Of a stretch of DNA of 64,000 bases, positions 26,425-35,584 are shown in pieces. Where the stretch lies: the NCBI GenBank assembly GCA_964576925.1, contig CAZNWJ010000001.1, forward strand, positions 620,001-684,000, in the 5' to 3' direction. The position numbers and the translations under genes are program-made. Within the stretch, counting starts at the first letter, position 1, and every line of letters begins with the position of its first letter. The stretch is from JADJGC01 sp964576925 (lineage in GTDB: Bacteria; Zixibacteria; MSB-5A5; CAIYYT01). The notes beneath the pieces are model-generated. The model did no database searches and was not told the DNA's origin. It saw only the letters and a list, made by a program, of their open reading frames with translations.

Positions 26425-26950
26425 AATAGACCCGGCAGCAATTGAACTGCTTGTATTCGATGTTGACGGCGTTATGACCGACAACCGCATGATCTTTCTG
26501 AAAGACAATCAGGAGGCCAAAGCGTTCTCCGCCGCCGACGGCTTTGCAATCAAGGCGACCAGCGGCCAGGTGTTGAAATATGCAGTTATCACGGCCCGCG
26601 GCTCAGAGGTTACCGAGCGCCGCTGCAAAGAGCTCGGCGTTGGTGATGTGGTGACAGCGTGGGACAAGATCTCCGCTCTCAAGAACCTTGCCGATCAGCA
26701 CGACTTGCGCCTCAATCAAATCGGGTTTGTCGGCAATGATATTCCCGATCTGGTGGCGATGGAAGTAGTCGGACTCGCCGTCTGCGTCGCCGATACCGAA
26801 CCGGAACTGCTCGACCACTGCCATTTTCAGACCTCTCGCGCCGGCGGCAAAGGCGCCTGTCGGGAGGTCATCGCGTACGTGCTTAAAGCCAAGGGACTGG
26901 ACTTGGTGCAAATCTATCGCGACGGAATCGGCCATGCTAAAAAGAGCTAA
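26399..26950 (+). CDS. kdsC: KdsC, Kdo-8-phosphate phosphatase
   Basis: The 183-residue HAD-superfamily protein has LLVFDVDGVMTD (nucleophile and acid aspartates), VITARGSE, and GFVGNDIPDL with the metal-binding aspartate. It releases phosphate from Kdo-8-phosphate. The start is TTG with GGAGGT 8 nt upstream, inside the last 26 nt of kdsA. KdsC tetramers lack a cap domain, consistent with the short length. Confidence 0.94.
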   Translation: MRKLARKLEIDPAAIELLVFDVDGVMTDNRMIFLKDNQEAKAFSAADGFAIKATSGQVLKYAVITARGSEVTERRCKELGVGDVVTAWDKISALKNLADQHDLRLNQIGFVGNDIPDLVAMEVVGLAVCVADTEPELLDHCHFQTSRAGGKGACREVIAYVLKAKGLDLVQIYRDGIGHAKKS

Positions 26951-27890
26951 GGAAGTCCTGCTGCACGAGGCCGAAGCTGTCCGGCAGCTGGTCGACAAGC
27001 TCGATCCGGCTTTTGAGCGTGCCGTCGACACGATCCTGAACTGCTCCGGCAAGGTTGTCGTTACCGGTATGGGCAAGTCGGGCATCGTCGGCCGCAAGAT
27101 CGTCGCGACCTTCAATTCCACCGGCACGCCGGCAATCTTTCTGCACCCGGCGGAAGGACTTCATGGCGACTTGGGATTGCTTCAAAAGGACGACCTTGTG
27201 ATCGCCGTCTCCAAATCGGGCAATCTTGATGAGTTGGAGAGCTTTTATCCGGTCATCGAGCGACTCGGACTCACCTTGATTTCGTTGACCGGAAACCGAC
27301 AATCACCTCTAGCCAAACGCTCTGATATTGCCCTCGATGCCTCTGTCCCAGCGGAGGCCTGCATTCATAATCTTGCCCCGACGTCATCCTCGACGGCCGC
27401 GATTGCTCTCGGAGACGCGCTGGCACTCGTTGTCCAGGAACAGCGCGGTTTTACGGCGGACGATTTCAAACTGCTTCACCCGGGCGGCACACTGGGGCGC
27501 CGCTTGACTCTACGGATCAGAGACTTGATGCACTCCGGCGATGACCTGCCCCTTGCCAACTTCAAGATGCTCGTCAAGGATATGCTGGTGTTAATCACGA
27601 ACAAGCGCCTCGGTACGGCATTAATTGTCGATGACGAGCGCCGATTGCTGGGAATCTTCACCGATGGCGATTTACGGCGGCTGATCCACCGCAATGACAA
27701 CTTCCTGACCAAGACCGCTCAGGATGTCATGTCGGCAGAGCCAAAGCTGATCGGTCCCGATGAACTGGCTGAGCGTGGCCTGAAGATCATGGAAGACCAC
27801 AAGATTACCGCCCTGGTCGTTGTCGACGATCACCACCGTCCGGTGGGGATCGTGCATATTCATGATATTTTGAAAAGCAAGGTCGTGTAG
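26934..27890 (+). CDS. kdsD: KdsD-type arabinose-5-phosphate isomerase
   Basis: The 318-residue protein has an N-terminal SIS domain with VVVTGMGKSGIVGRK, FLHPAEGLHGDLG and VSKSGNLDEL, and two C-terminal CBS domains (about 205-318). It converts ribulose 5-phosphate to arabinose 5-phosphate, the first committed substrate of Kdo synthesis. The ATG overlaps the end of kdsC by 17 nt. With kdsA, kdsB and kdsC this gives the full route to CMP-Kdo in one operon. A weak GTAGTCCG/CGGGCTAC dyad follows the stop. Confidence 0.95.
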   Translation: MLKRAKEVLLHEAEAVRQLVDKLDPAFERAVDTILNCSGKVVVTGMGKSGIVGRKIVATFNSTGTPAIFLHPAEGLHGDLGLLQKDDLVIAVSKSGNLDELESFYPVIERLGLTLISLTGNRQSPLAKRSDIALDASVPAEACIHNLAPTSSSTAAIALGDALALVVQEQRGFTADDFKLLHPGGTLGRRLTLRIRDLMHSGDDLPLANFKMLVKDMLVLITNKRLGTALIVDDERRLLGIFTDGDLRRLIHRNDNFLTKTAQDVMSAEPKLIGPDELAERGLKIMEDHKITALVVVDDHHRPVGIVHIHDILKSKVV

Positions 27891-28118
27891 TCCGGCAGCT
27901 GCGGGCTACCCGATCAGGACTGTGATGATCTGTTGCGGCAGTTCTTGATTTCGCGCCCTCTTTCGAAGGCTTCTCTTACTACCTGCCTCCCAGCGCGAAT
28001 TGTGAACTGCCGCCGCGGGGTTCTGAGACTCTTCGTTTTCGGGAATAATCCCCTTCCACGCTTGTAGTCCTTCCGGAGTCAGTCGCTTCACACATCGCTA
28101 TCCGAAGGGAGGAACACA

Positions 28119-28850
28119 ATGTTCACAGTCAACGAATCGTTGGCAGCCGTCAGCTCAGCACAGGAACTCAAACACCGTTATCAGCGAAACATGCTGTTTG
28201 CCGAGTCCGTCATCATCGCTGGAATCGCGCTCGCTATCAGCGCCGTCGCCCTGGTGGCCGGACCTAACGAACCGCCTCCGATCACGTCGAGCTCGGACAC
28301 GATTACAGTCGACCTCCTGCCGCCGCCACCGCCGATTGATCTCGACAGGACGAGGACAATTAGGATCATGAACCGAACCACGCCGCCGAATCTTCTTCCG
28401 CCGGAACCGGGTCCAGATGAAGACATCGAAGAAGAGTACCTGCTACCTAGCCAGGAAGAACTGGCCCTCATCAATACCTCGGTTGGCCCTGTGGAAGGCG
28501 GCTTGGACGGCAAGGTTATACAGACCGTAGCTGATCTCACGGACTACATTCCTTCACCCGACACGTTCATCGCGGTCGAAGAGCAGCCACAAAAAGTCTA
28601 CGCCCCTGCTCCGGCTTACCCGGAGATTGCCCGCAAGGCCGGGATCGAAGGGTCGGTCTGGCTGAAGGTACTGATTTGGCCCGATGGCAGCGTGCGAGAT
28701 GTCATTGTCTTGCGCGAATCGGGCGCCCATGCCGGGTTCGAGGAGGCGGCGGTCGCTGCGGCTCGACAGTCGAAATGGCGGCCGGCCATGCAGAACAAGC
28801 AGCCGGTAGCCCTCTGGGTGGCGTATGAAGTTAAATTCAAGCTGAAATAG
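28119..28850 (+). CDS. TonB-family energy transducer protein
   Basis: The 243-residue protein has a single N-terminal membrane anchor (SVIIAGIALAISAVALVAG), a proline-rich periplasmic stretch (LLPPPPPIDLD, PPNLLPPEPGPDED) and a C-terminal TonB domain (YPEIARKAGIEGSVWLKVLIWPDGSVRDV...WRPAMQNKQPVALWVAYEVKFKLK, seen as consecutive segments). TonB proteins couple the inner-membrane proton gradient to outer-membrane receptors. No exbB or exbD lies nearby. AGGGAGG lies 6 nt before the ATG. Confidence 0.88.
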   Translation: MFTVNESLAAVSSAQELKHRYQRNMLFAESVIIAGIALAISAVALVAGPNEPPPITSSSDTITVDLLPPPPPIDLDRTRTIRIMNRTTPPNLLPPEPGPDEDIEEEYLLPSQEELALINTSVGPVEGGLDGKVIQTVADLTDYIPSPDTFIAVEEQPQKVYAPAPAYPEIARKAGIEGSVWLKVLIWPDGSVRDVIVLRESGAHAGFEEAAVAAARQSKWRPAMQNKQPVALWVAYEVKFKLK

Positions 28851-28875
28851 CCATGATTTCCGGACGATTTTACCC

Positions 28876-28903
28876 TTGACGCTACCGTTTAGCTGCGTAT
28901 CTT
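28876..28903 (+). promoter_or_regulatory. Candidate sigma70-like promoter
   Basis: TTGACG (28876-28881), 16 nt and TATCTT (28898-28903) lie about 140 nt before the next gene. An overlapping TATAGT at 28903 would need an overlong spacer. Confidence 0.35.
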
Positions 28904-29046
28904 ATAGTAGCAAACAATAGTCCAACATCGTTCCTAAGGCGTCCCGCCGGCAGTGTGACCGGTTTGGTCGACTTAAGTTTTTTCTGGGACTTACGAAACC
29001 ATTAATGACGGGACAATGTTAGACTAAAGTGAGAGGAGGAGTGGGC

Positions 29047-29556
29047 ATGACAGCGAAAACCATCAGTTTGTCGGCGATTTTGACGACCCTCACGTTTGTC
29101 GCCGCCACGTTCTTCGCTGTACCAGTCACCGCCGGTCAAACTGACAAAGATGACCTTTATGCCACCGCCATCTCGGGTGGTAAGACCAAACCATTGGTCG
29201 ACATCGAAAGTCGGCTGAAACGTCCCGACACCAATCGTCCGATCAAGAAACCTGAGTTAACGACCCGTCGCACGACGACGGATACGACGGTCGTCGAGGA
29301 CGCCTCCAAGTACCAGCTTTACATCGAGCCGGTCTATCCGCGCAAGGCCCGCCTTGTCAACAAGGAAGCCGTCGTGGATGTCCACATCACCTTCGACAAG
29401 AAGGGCAAGATGAAGGACGCCAGGATTGTCAATTGCTCGACCCCCGATTGGGGATTTGAGCAGGCAGTCTTAGCGGCGGCGTTGGAAGCCAAGCTCTCCG
29501 GTCACGGCGAGCGCGAAATCACGGTCAAGGCGACGCTCAAGTTCCAATTGCGCTGA
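29047..29556 (+). CDS. Exported protein with TonB-like C-terminal domain
   Basis: Using the ATG at 29047, with AGGAGG 7 nt upstream, gives 169 residues. The N-terminus is a signal peptide (SAILTTLTFVAATFFAVPVTAG). The C-terminal half (IEPVYPRKARLVNKEAVVDV, ITFDKKGKMKDARIVN, FEQAVLAAALEAKL) matches the TonB C-terminal fold. There is no proline-rich spacer and the N-terminal segment looks cleavable, so it may be a periplasmic TonB-box partner rather than a true energy transducer. It lies after another TonB-family gene but has its own promoter candidate and terminator. Confidence 0.72.
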   Translation: MTAKTISLSAILTTLTFVAATFFAVPVTAGQTDKDDLYATAISGGKTKPLVDIESRLKRPDTNRPIKKPELTTRRTTTDTTVVEDASKYQLYIEPVYPRKARLVNKEAVVDVHITFDKKGKMKDARIVNCSTPDWGFEQAVLAAALEAKLSGHGEREITVKATLKFQLR

Positions 29557-29596
29557 TCGATTCCGCTCCGGCAATAAGGTCGAAAATCAAGAAACG

Positions 29597-29630
29597 AAGG
29601 CAGGTTGCTTGCAACCTGCCTTTTGTATTT
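29597..29630 (+). terminator. Rho-independent terminator
   Basis: AAGGCAGGTTGC (29597-29608), a TT loop and GCAACCTGCCTT form a 12 bp stem followed by TTGTATTT, 40 bp after the TonB-like gene. Confidence 0.8.
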
Positions 29631-29649
29631 GTAGAAGACAGACTTTGGC

Positions 29650-29800
29650 GTAGGGCAGGTCTCTGATTGAAGTTCGTGGTTTGAAGGAGCAACTCTGCTG
29701 GAGACCTGCCAGTTGGTTGAGTGATTTCCCGCTAAGCCGGCAGGTCTCCAGCAATCATTCGAGACTCAACGGCATGACTACGATCAGAGACCTGCCCTAC
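29650..29800. repeat. Nested 150 bp palindromic element (GTAGGGCAGGTCTC type)
   Basis: Outer arms of 18 bp, GTAGGGCAGGTCTCTGAT (29650-29667) and its perfect complement (29783-29800), enclose inner arms GCTGGAGACCTGCC (29697-29710) and GGCAGGTCTCCAGC (29739-29752). The inner and outer arms share the GGCAGGTCTC core. No open reading frame is visible inside, so this looks like a non-autonomous mobile or REP-type element. It occupies most of the 29557-29888 gap. Confidence 0.7.
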
Positions 29801-29839
29801 TTGAAGATTCGCTCTAATTAAGCAGAGTCAAAATGAAAA

Positions 29840-29863
29840 CGGGCGGATCAGATGATCCGCCCG
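29840..29863 (-). terminator. Terminator of the carboxypeptidase gene
   Basis: CGGGCGGATCA (29840-29850), a GA loop and TGATCCGCCCG (29853-29863) give an 11 bp stem. Read on the minus strand it is followed by TTTTCATTTT and lies 26 bp after the stop codon of the gene at 29889. Confidence 0.8.
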
Positions 29864-29888
29864 GTCATTTAATCAATGGGATATTAGA

Positions 29889-32531
29889 CTACGGGCAGTT
29901 GGCGCAAGGCGCCGGTCCGCCGGAGAATATGTAAGCAATCATGTAGACGGCGTCCGAGATCGTGATGATCCCGTTGCAGTCAGGATCACCTTCTGTGATT
30001 GACCCCGGAGCCGGACCGCCGGAGAAGATATAGGCGATCAAGTACACGGCGTCAGAAATCGTCAAGATTCCCGAACCATCCGCATCGCCGCAGGTGACAT
30101 TCTCGATAACGCTGATCGAGAAGTTTTTGTCGGTCGTAACGGCCGCCTGATCCTGAGCGCGGGCCGTGAAATCGATCTGCCCGGCCGTTGTCGGTGTGCC
30201 CGATACCAGACCCGCGGATGACAGCGTCAACCCGGTTCCGGCAAGGTCGCCATTCAAATCGGTCCAGGTGATCGAACCCGCGCCGCCGGTGCTTGCCAGT
30301 TGCTGCGAGTAAGCGACATCAACGGTGCCGTCTGGAAGCGATTCCGTCGTGATGATCAACGGCGCCGCCTGCTGCAGTTGCGGGAAGACGATCAAGTCGA
30401 CCCACGCCTTATCGCTGCCGATCGATTGCGAGCCGTCCTTGACGTAGCGCCACTGGAACGTCCGCGAACCGGCAGTCACAGCGTACGAGGCCTGCGCCCA
30501 ACCTACGGTGCCTGACCACGATCCTTTCTCGACGCCATCGATGTAGAATTTCAAGAAGTCCCAGTTGGTCTCTGAGGAAACTTTGTAATAGAACGAGATC
30601 ACGCCGGTCGCAGCGACATCAAGCGTGACAGTCATGGTCGAATTCTGGCTGTGAGTGATTGTACCGGAGGCAGCCGCATAAGCGCCTTCATACATTCCGG
30701 ATGCAACCACGGTCCAGGGTTGATTTCCGCCAAGCACCCAATCATAAGCCGTGAAATTGCCGCTTTCGAAATCTTCAGCAGCTTGGGCCAGCGTCAGCGA
30801 GAAAAAGGCCGAATCAACGTATCCACCGTCGGCGGTGATGTCGATACGGAAATCGGCAACGTGCGCTTGCGGACAATTGGCCGCGACCGTGAACGCGTAC
30901 TGTGATACTGATTGCGCGCTTCCGCCATTCTGAGGAATCGTCGGATACATCGAAGTATTTTGTGTGACGGTCACATAAGCATCATTGGTGGACAGCACGC
31001 CCTGTGCATTAGTCGCTGCGCCACCGCCTTCGTTTAGCAGTGTGAGGTACATTGATACGGCCTCACCCGGCTCGATCATTGCAGGGGCGGTGTCGTCAAG
31101 ATAGCTCACCACCGGAATTGTCGGAACGGGCTGCAGTTGCACGTCGACAACGGTTGCTCCGTTGCTGAGAACAAGAACTCCGTTAACTGCCTGGGTGATG
31201 TAGCCGGGAGCGCTGACGCTCAAGTTCCAGGTACCGTTGGCGATCGGGCGGAAGTAGACACCGGAAGCAGCTTCCGAACGGACCTGGCTGGAGTCGACAT
31301 CGTGGCCGAGGACTGTTACCAGCGCGGACACGGGCATGCTAGTCGTGGCATCGGTGATCGTGCCTTGAATGCCGAACATGGCTTGTTCGAGCCATTTCAG
31401 AAACGACAGACGCAGATAGTTCCAGTGGGCAGGCAGTAAGGAAGCGGACAGCAGCTTGGTGTCGGAAATCTCCATGGTCGCTTCGCGGCAATGATGCCAG
31501 TAATTCATGTAGTCCTGGCGACCGCCATCGACTTCATACCAATCGAAGCCGTTGGTGATTCCGTCGTTGTAGCCGTTCATGTACCCGGCGCCGGCCGCGA
31601 CCTGGGCGGTATCGGCGAATTGGTGGCTGATATTTTGCCACCAGGCGTCGTCAGGATGCCGCGTCACCCAGGTGTCCCAGGGATAGTTAACGACTTCGGT
31701 ACCGCCATGGAAGTTGGCGGAGATCACAAAGCGACGTTGCGCGGCAAAAGCCATGAAAGCCTGAGTCTCGATCTGCCAGGCTTCGCCATCCGGATGCGGG
31801 CCATCCTGGAAGTCGGGGTAGTTACGGTTGAGATCGACGCCATTTGAGTTGTAACGCCAGGCACCGGAGACGCTGGTATTGCCGCCGTGATAGGTTCCGT
31901 CTGGGTTGGCCAGTGGATTGATGTAGATTTCCATGTTGTTCACCATGGTCTGAATGCGGGTATTGCCGGCATTGTACCCGACCAGGAGTGAGTCAATCAA
32001 ACGGAGCATCAGCACGTAGCCAGTCGTCTCGTCGCCGTGCATCGATGAAGTATAGAAGACTTCGGGTTCGCCTTCATCGGTCGCCACGTTATCAGAGATC
32101 TTTGCAACCAGAAGTGCACGTCCCTGATTTGTGGTACCGATGTTGACTATTTGGCAGAGTCCCGGGTAGTTGGTCGCGAAGTCGTTCATCATTTGGACGT
32201 AGGCCGTGTAAGTCGGATAGACATCCCAAGCCATGGCATCTCTGACGTTGTCCGTCATGTCAACCGGCCCGACATCGCCCGGATTGGGAAGAAGTTCATA
32301 GGGAATACCTAGCGCCTGGAATTCGACCATCTGGCGGTCGTTGGCATAGGCAAAGACTGTCTTGCCGTCAAAGGGTGAGCACTCATCAATCGAGATGATC
32401 TTGCCCAAGGCAGACAGCTCTTTTTTGTCCTGGACATCAAAACGGAAGAAGTATTGGTGGATTTCTTCAGCCGAAGCAACGGCCACACTGAACAGCACAA
32501 AGAGGCAAATCAGTCTTAGCGGCTTAAACAT
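29889..32531 (-). CDS. Secreted M14 zinc carboxypeptidase with dockerin
   Basis: I use the ATG at 32531, which has GGGAG 5 nt upstream and opens a signal peptide (MFKPLRLICLFVLFSVAVASA); the product has 880 residues. The M14 domain has the zinc motif H165-x2-E168 in SMHGDETTG, the substrate motif GVDLNRNYP, NPLANPDGTYHGG, a third ligand near ANFHGGTE, and a catalytic Glu in CREATMEIS. A carboxypeptidase-regulatory-like domain, a CARDB-like region, a jelly-roll-like segment and an Ig-like He_PIG-type domain follow. The last 65 residues form a type I dockerin with two calcium-binding repeats (CGDADGSG, GDPDCNG, each with ISDAVY(L/M)IAYIF). The enzyme is likely extracellular or surface-docked. 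Confidence 0.92.
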   Translation of the reverse strand: MFKPLRLICLFVLFSVAVASAEEIHQYFFRFDVQDKKELSALGKIISIDECSPFDGKTVFAYANDRQMVEFQALGIPYELLPNPGDVGPVDMTDNVRDAMAWDVYPTYTAYVQMMNDFATNYPGLCQIVNIGTTNQGRALLVAKISDNVATDEGEPEVFYTSSMHGDETTGYVLMLRLIDSLLVGYNAGNTRIQTMVNNMEIYINPLANPDGTYHGGNTSVSGAWRYNSNGVDLNRNYPDFQDGPHPDGEAWQIETQAFMAFAAQRRFVISANFHGGTEVVNYPWDTWVTRHPDDAWWQNISHQFADTAQVAAGAGYMNGYNDGITNGFDWYEVDGGRQDYMNYWHHCREATMEISDTKLLSASLLPAHWNYLRLSFLKWLEQAMFGIQGTITDATTSMPVSALVTVLGHDVDSSQVRSEAASGVYFRPIANGTWNLSVSAPGYITQAVNGVLVLSNGATVVDVQLQPVPTIPVVSYLDDTAPAMIEPGEAVSMYLTLLNEGGGAATNAQGVLSTNDAYVTVTQNTSMYPTIPQNGGSAQSVSQYAFTVAANCPQAHVADFRIDITADGGYVDSAFFSLTLAQAAEDFESGNFTAYDWVLGGNQPWTVVASGMYEGAYAAASGTITHSQNSTMTVTLDVAATGVISFYYKVSSETNWDFLKFYIDGVEKGSWSGTVGWAQASYAVTAGSRTFQWRYVKDGSQSIGSDKAWVDLIVFPQLQQAAPLIITTESLPDGTVDVAYSQQLASTGGAGSITWTDLNGDLAGTGLTLSSAGLVSGTPTTAGQIDFTARAQDQAAVTTDKNFSISVIENVTCGDADGSGILTISDAVYLIAYIFSGGPAPGSITEGDPDCNGIITISDAVYMIAYIFSGGPAPCANCP

Positions 32532-32721
32532 TCTATCTCCCACAGCTCTTGCGAGTTGCATCAGGCAGGTGGTGTACCAATCTCTGTAGTAACAGCTCTT
32601 TCCCAAGATACAGCGAATCAACGATTTGGCAAGTGAAAAGCGACGGATTCCACGATGTCTGAGACGGCAGAAAGAGCGCTAAGACGTTGAAGTCGATGGT
32701 CTTATTCCTTAAGTCGCAAGC

Positions 32722-34107
32722 TTAAAGAAGGTGCGTCTCGTCCAGTTTAGGTGTGATCGTCTCCCAGCCACGCTCTTCTTTCAAATGCTGCGCCATCGCT
32801 GCCGACTGCTCGGCTTCCCCATGAGTTATAAACACCTTGCGCGGCTGATATTTGACAGGTTCAAGCCAGTGCATGAGTTCGAACCAATCGGCGTGGCCTG
32901 ACATCCCCTGGAACTGAACGATTTTGGCTTTCACTTCGACCGGCTGCTTGTGGATGTAGACGGTTTCTTCACCTTCTGCCAGCTTCCGTCCCAGAGTCCC
33001 TTCAGCCATGAAGCCGACCAGCGCTATAGTCGTGCGCTGCTCCGGCAGGCGATTGAGAAGATGATGCATGATGCGGCCGCCGGTCATCATCCCGCTCGAA
33101 GACATGATGATCGCAGGACCTTTCAGCTCATTCAGGGTCTGCGAGGATTTCCGTGTGCGATGCAGGGTCACGTTGTTGCCGTTCAGCACGCACTTCGCGC
33201 CCCCGAGCTTGTTGAGGTCGATCGAATGATAGGTCGGATAGCGCATGTAGATCTCGGTTGCCGAGATCGCCATAGGTGAGTCGATATGGATGTGAATCGG
33301 CGGCACAAAGTCATTTGTGATTAGGTCATTGACGAGATAGGTGATTTGCTGCGTGCGGCCAATTGCAAAGGCGGGGATCAGGAGCACATTGCGATCGCGA
33401 TAGACCTCGTTGATCAGGTCCTCAAAGACGGTGTGTGCATCTTCAGCCGGATGCACCTTGCCGCCGTAGGTCGACTCGCAAACCAGGTAATCGCACTGTG
33501 GCGGCATCACGGGATTGGTCGTCAAGGGATTGCCGTAACGACCAACATCGCCGGAGAAGAAGATCGATTTGCGATTGGGCCCGTCATCCATCACCAGTTC
33601 GACGCCGGCAGCTCCCAGCAGGTGGCCGGCAACATGATACCGGAAACGGAATTCCTCACCGATTGATATCCACTCGTTGAACTGCACCTTGCGGAATAGC
33701 TTCTTGGTGGCCTCGGCATCGTCGGTGTCGAATAGCGGCAAAACAACTTCGTGCTTCGACAGGTGCTTCTTCTGCCGAAACTGCGCGTCTTCCATCTGTA
33801 GCATCGCCGTATCCATCAGCGAAACATGTGCGAGCTCGACTGTCGGGGGCGTCGCGTAAATCGGTCCTGTGTAGCCGTCGCGCACGATTTTTGGCAGGAA
33901 TCCGATGTGGTCGATATGGGCATGCGTCAGGATAACAGCCGAAAGCTCTTTGACGTCAAACGGGATCGGAAGCCAGTTGCGCTCGCGCAGCTCCTTCGGC
34001 CCCTGGAACATGCCGCAATCGACGAGAATCTTGCGGTCGTTGACTTGCATCAGGTACTTGGAACCGGTTACCGTTCCGGCCGCACCGTGGAAAGTAATCT
34101 GCATCAT
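32722..34107 (-). CDS. MBL-fold beta-CASP RNA-processing nuclease
   Basis: The 461-residue protein has the metallo-beta-lactamase motif HAHIDHIG, the second histidine site in AGHLLGAAG, FSGDVGRYG, and the beta-CASP signature region (DSPMAISATEIY, SSSGMMTGGRI). The C-terminal SGHADW and THGE segments also fit. This architecture is shared with CPSF73-like and bacterial YsaA-type nucleases that cut or degrade RNA. An AGGAG site precedes paired ATG codons at 34107/34104. It ends a minus-strand cluster of antiporter, UspA and protease genes. Confidence 0.92.
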   Translation of the reverse strand: MMQITFHGAAGTVTGSKYLMQVNDRKILVDCGMFQGPKELRERNWLPIPFDVKELSAVILTHAHIDHIGFLPKIVRDGYTGPIYATPPTVELAHVSLMDTAMLQMEDAQFRQKKHLSKHEVVLPLFDTDDAEATKKLFRKVQFNEWISIGEEFRFRYHVAGHLLGAAGVELVMDDGPNRKSIFFSGDVGRYGNPLTTNPVMPPQCDYLVCESTYGGKVHPAEDAHTVFEDLINEVYRDRNVLLIPAFAIGRTQQITYLVNDLITNDFVPPIHIHIDSPMAISATEIYMRYPTYHSIDLNKLGGAKCVLNGNNVTLHRTRKSSQTLNELKGPAIIMSSSGMMTGGRIMHHLLNRLPEQRTTIALVGFMAEGTLGRKLAEGEETVYIHKQPVEVKAKIVQFQGMSGHADWFELMHWLEPVKYQPRKVFITHGEAEQSAAMAQHLKEERGWETITPKLDETHLL

Positions 34108-34156
34108 GGGCCGTCTCCTGAAGCTGTTGAGTTTCGCGGTATTTCGAGATTCTGAT

Positions 34157-35581
34157 TCACCGGGTTTCCATTGGCACGTAAATCAACTGCCCGCGCCGTT
34201 CGACGTGAAGCACGATTTGCGTGGAGGAAAGCTCAGCGAGGGTAGTCCGCAATTGGTCGAGAGATTCGACGCGTCTGTTATTGACGAAGTAAATGATATC
34301 GCCAGGTTGAATTGTGTGTTCCCACATCAGGCTGCTGCGGGAACGAGCGGCAACCACAACGCCGGTCTCGAATCGGGTCTCACCGAGGTACTCCTCCATG
34401 GCAGGGGTCAAATCCAGCGCAAGGATACCCAGCGGCGCAATCAGATTCCGCTCCGGCGTTACCATGTTGAACAAGAGTGACTGGTAATCCTGACGTTCCG
34501 TCACTGTCACCCGGGCCCGGATGGTGTCCTGGCCGCGCAAGACCACCAAGTTCACCAGTGCACCCTCAGACTTGCCATAGAGATTGACCGTGAGTTGTCT
34601 GCCGTTTTCCATCGCTTTGCCGTCGAGAGCCAAGACGACATCGCCGATCTGGAGCCCGGCTTCCGCAGCGGGAGAATCGGGATAGACGTCGGACAAGATA
34701 ACCCCCGAGATGCTGGGCAGGTTCAGCGCCGTACTCAACTGCGGTGTTATCGTCTGCGCATTCACTCCGATTTCCCCGCGCCGGACGTAGCCGCGTTCCT
34801 TGATCTGTGTCAAGACACTGCGAACGATATTGCTCGGAGCCGCAAAACCGATTCCCTCGGCGCCGCCGGACTGCGAGAGAATCGATGTATTGATGCCAAT
34901 CACTTCTCCGCGGGCGTTCACCAGCGGGCCTCCCGAGTTTCCGGGATTGATCGAAGCGTCGGTCTGGATATAAATCATCGGACTCTCTGGCCGCAGTTGT
35001 CGGGCAACAGCGCTGACGACGCCCATTGTCACCGAATTCTCCAATCCCAATGGCGACCCAAAAGCAAACACCAACTGCCCCTGATGCACATCATCGGAGT
35101 TTCCCAGTCGCAGAAAAGGCATGCCGGTCTCGGCAATTTTGAGGATTGCCAAATCAGTTTCGAAATCGATACCGGCAACCTGCGCGCCGACAATTCGTCC
35201 TCGCGGACGCACGATAGAGCGACCGGTCATTGATGCCCCGATATCCGGCGATAGCACGACCTGAATTCGCTGGGCGCCTTCAACAACATGGGCATTCGTG
35301 ATGACGTAGCCGTCCGATGATACCAGCACTCCGGAACCGCCGGCCTGCTGGCGAGTGAGCAATCCTTCTTCCGACCAGAAGCCGCCCTCCGAAGGCGCAT
35401 AGCCGGTTGCCATGATTCCCACCACGGCAGGAGTCGTGCGATCGGCGAGGTCGCGGAAAGCAGAACTGAGTTTCTCGAGATTATCTTGTGCAGTCTGGGC
35501 GATGGCGACTCCGGCTCCGAAAGCACTGATGACGATCGCCATGCTGACCTTGATTGCGAGGCTACGAATCAATTCGATCAT
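34157..35581 (-). CDS. DegP/HtrA-family periplasmic serine protease with two PDZ domains
   Basis: The 474-residue protein starts with a signal peptide (VSMAIVISAFGAGVAIAQ). The trypsin-like domain has His in VITNAHVVEG, Asp in FETDLAIL and Ser in NPGNSGGPL. PDZ1 (about 270-365) has GVILSDVYPDSPAAEAGLQ and PDZ2 (about 375-470) has IQPGDIIYFVNNRRVES. Such proteases remove or refold damaged envelope proteins. The gene lies 3 nt after a universal stress protein gene, which suggests a shared stress operon. Confidence 0.93.
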   Translation of the reverse strand: MIELIRSLAIKVSMAIVISAFGAGVAIAQTAQDNLEKLSSAFRDLADRTTPAVVGIMATGYAPSEGGFWSEEGLLTRQQAGGSGVLVSSDGYVITNAHVVEGAQRIQVVLSPDIGASMTGRSIVRPRGRIVGAQVAGIDFETDLAILKIAETGMPFLRLGNSDDVHQGQLVFAFGSPLGLENSVTMGVVSAVARQLRPESPMIYIQTDASINPGNSGGPLVNARGEVIGINTSILSQSGGAEGIGFAAPSNIVRSVLTQIKERGYVRRGEIGVNAQTITPQLSTALNLPSISGVILSDVYPDSPAAEAGLQIGDVVLALDGKAMENGRQLTVNLYGKSEGALVNLVVLRGQDTIRARVTVTERQDYQSLLFNMVTPERNLIAPLGILALDLTPAMEEYLGETRFETGVVVAARSRSSLMWEHTIQPGDIIYFVNNRRVESLDQLRTTLAELSSTQIVLHVERRGQLIYVPMETR

Positions 35582-35584
35582 GAG

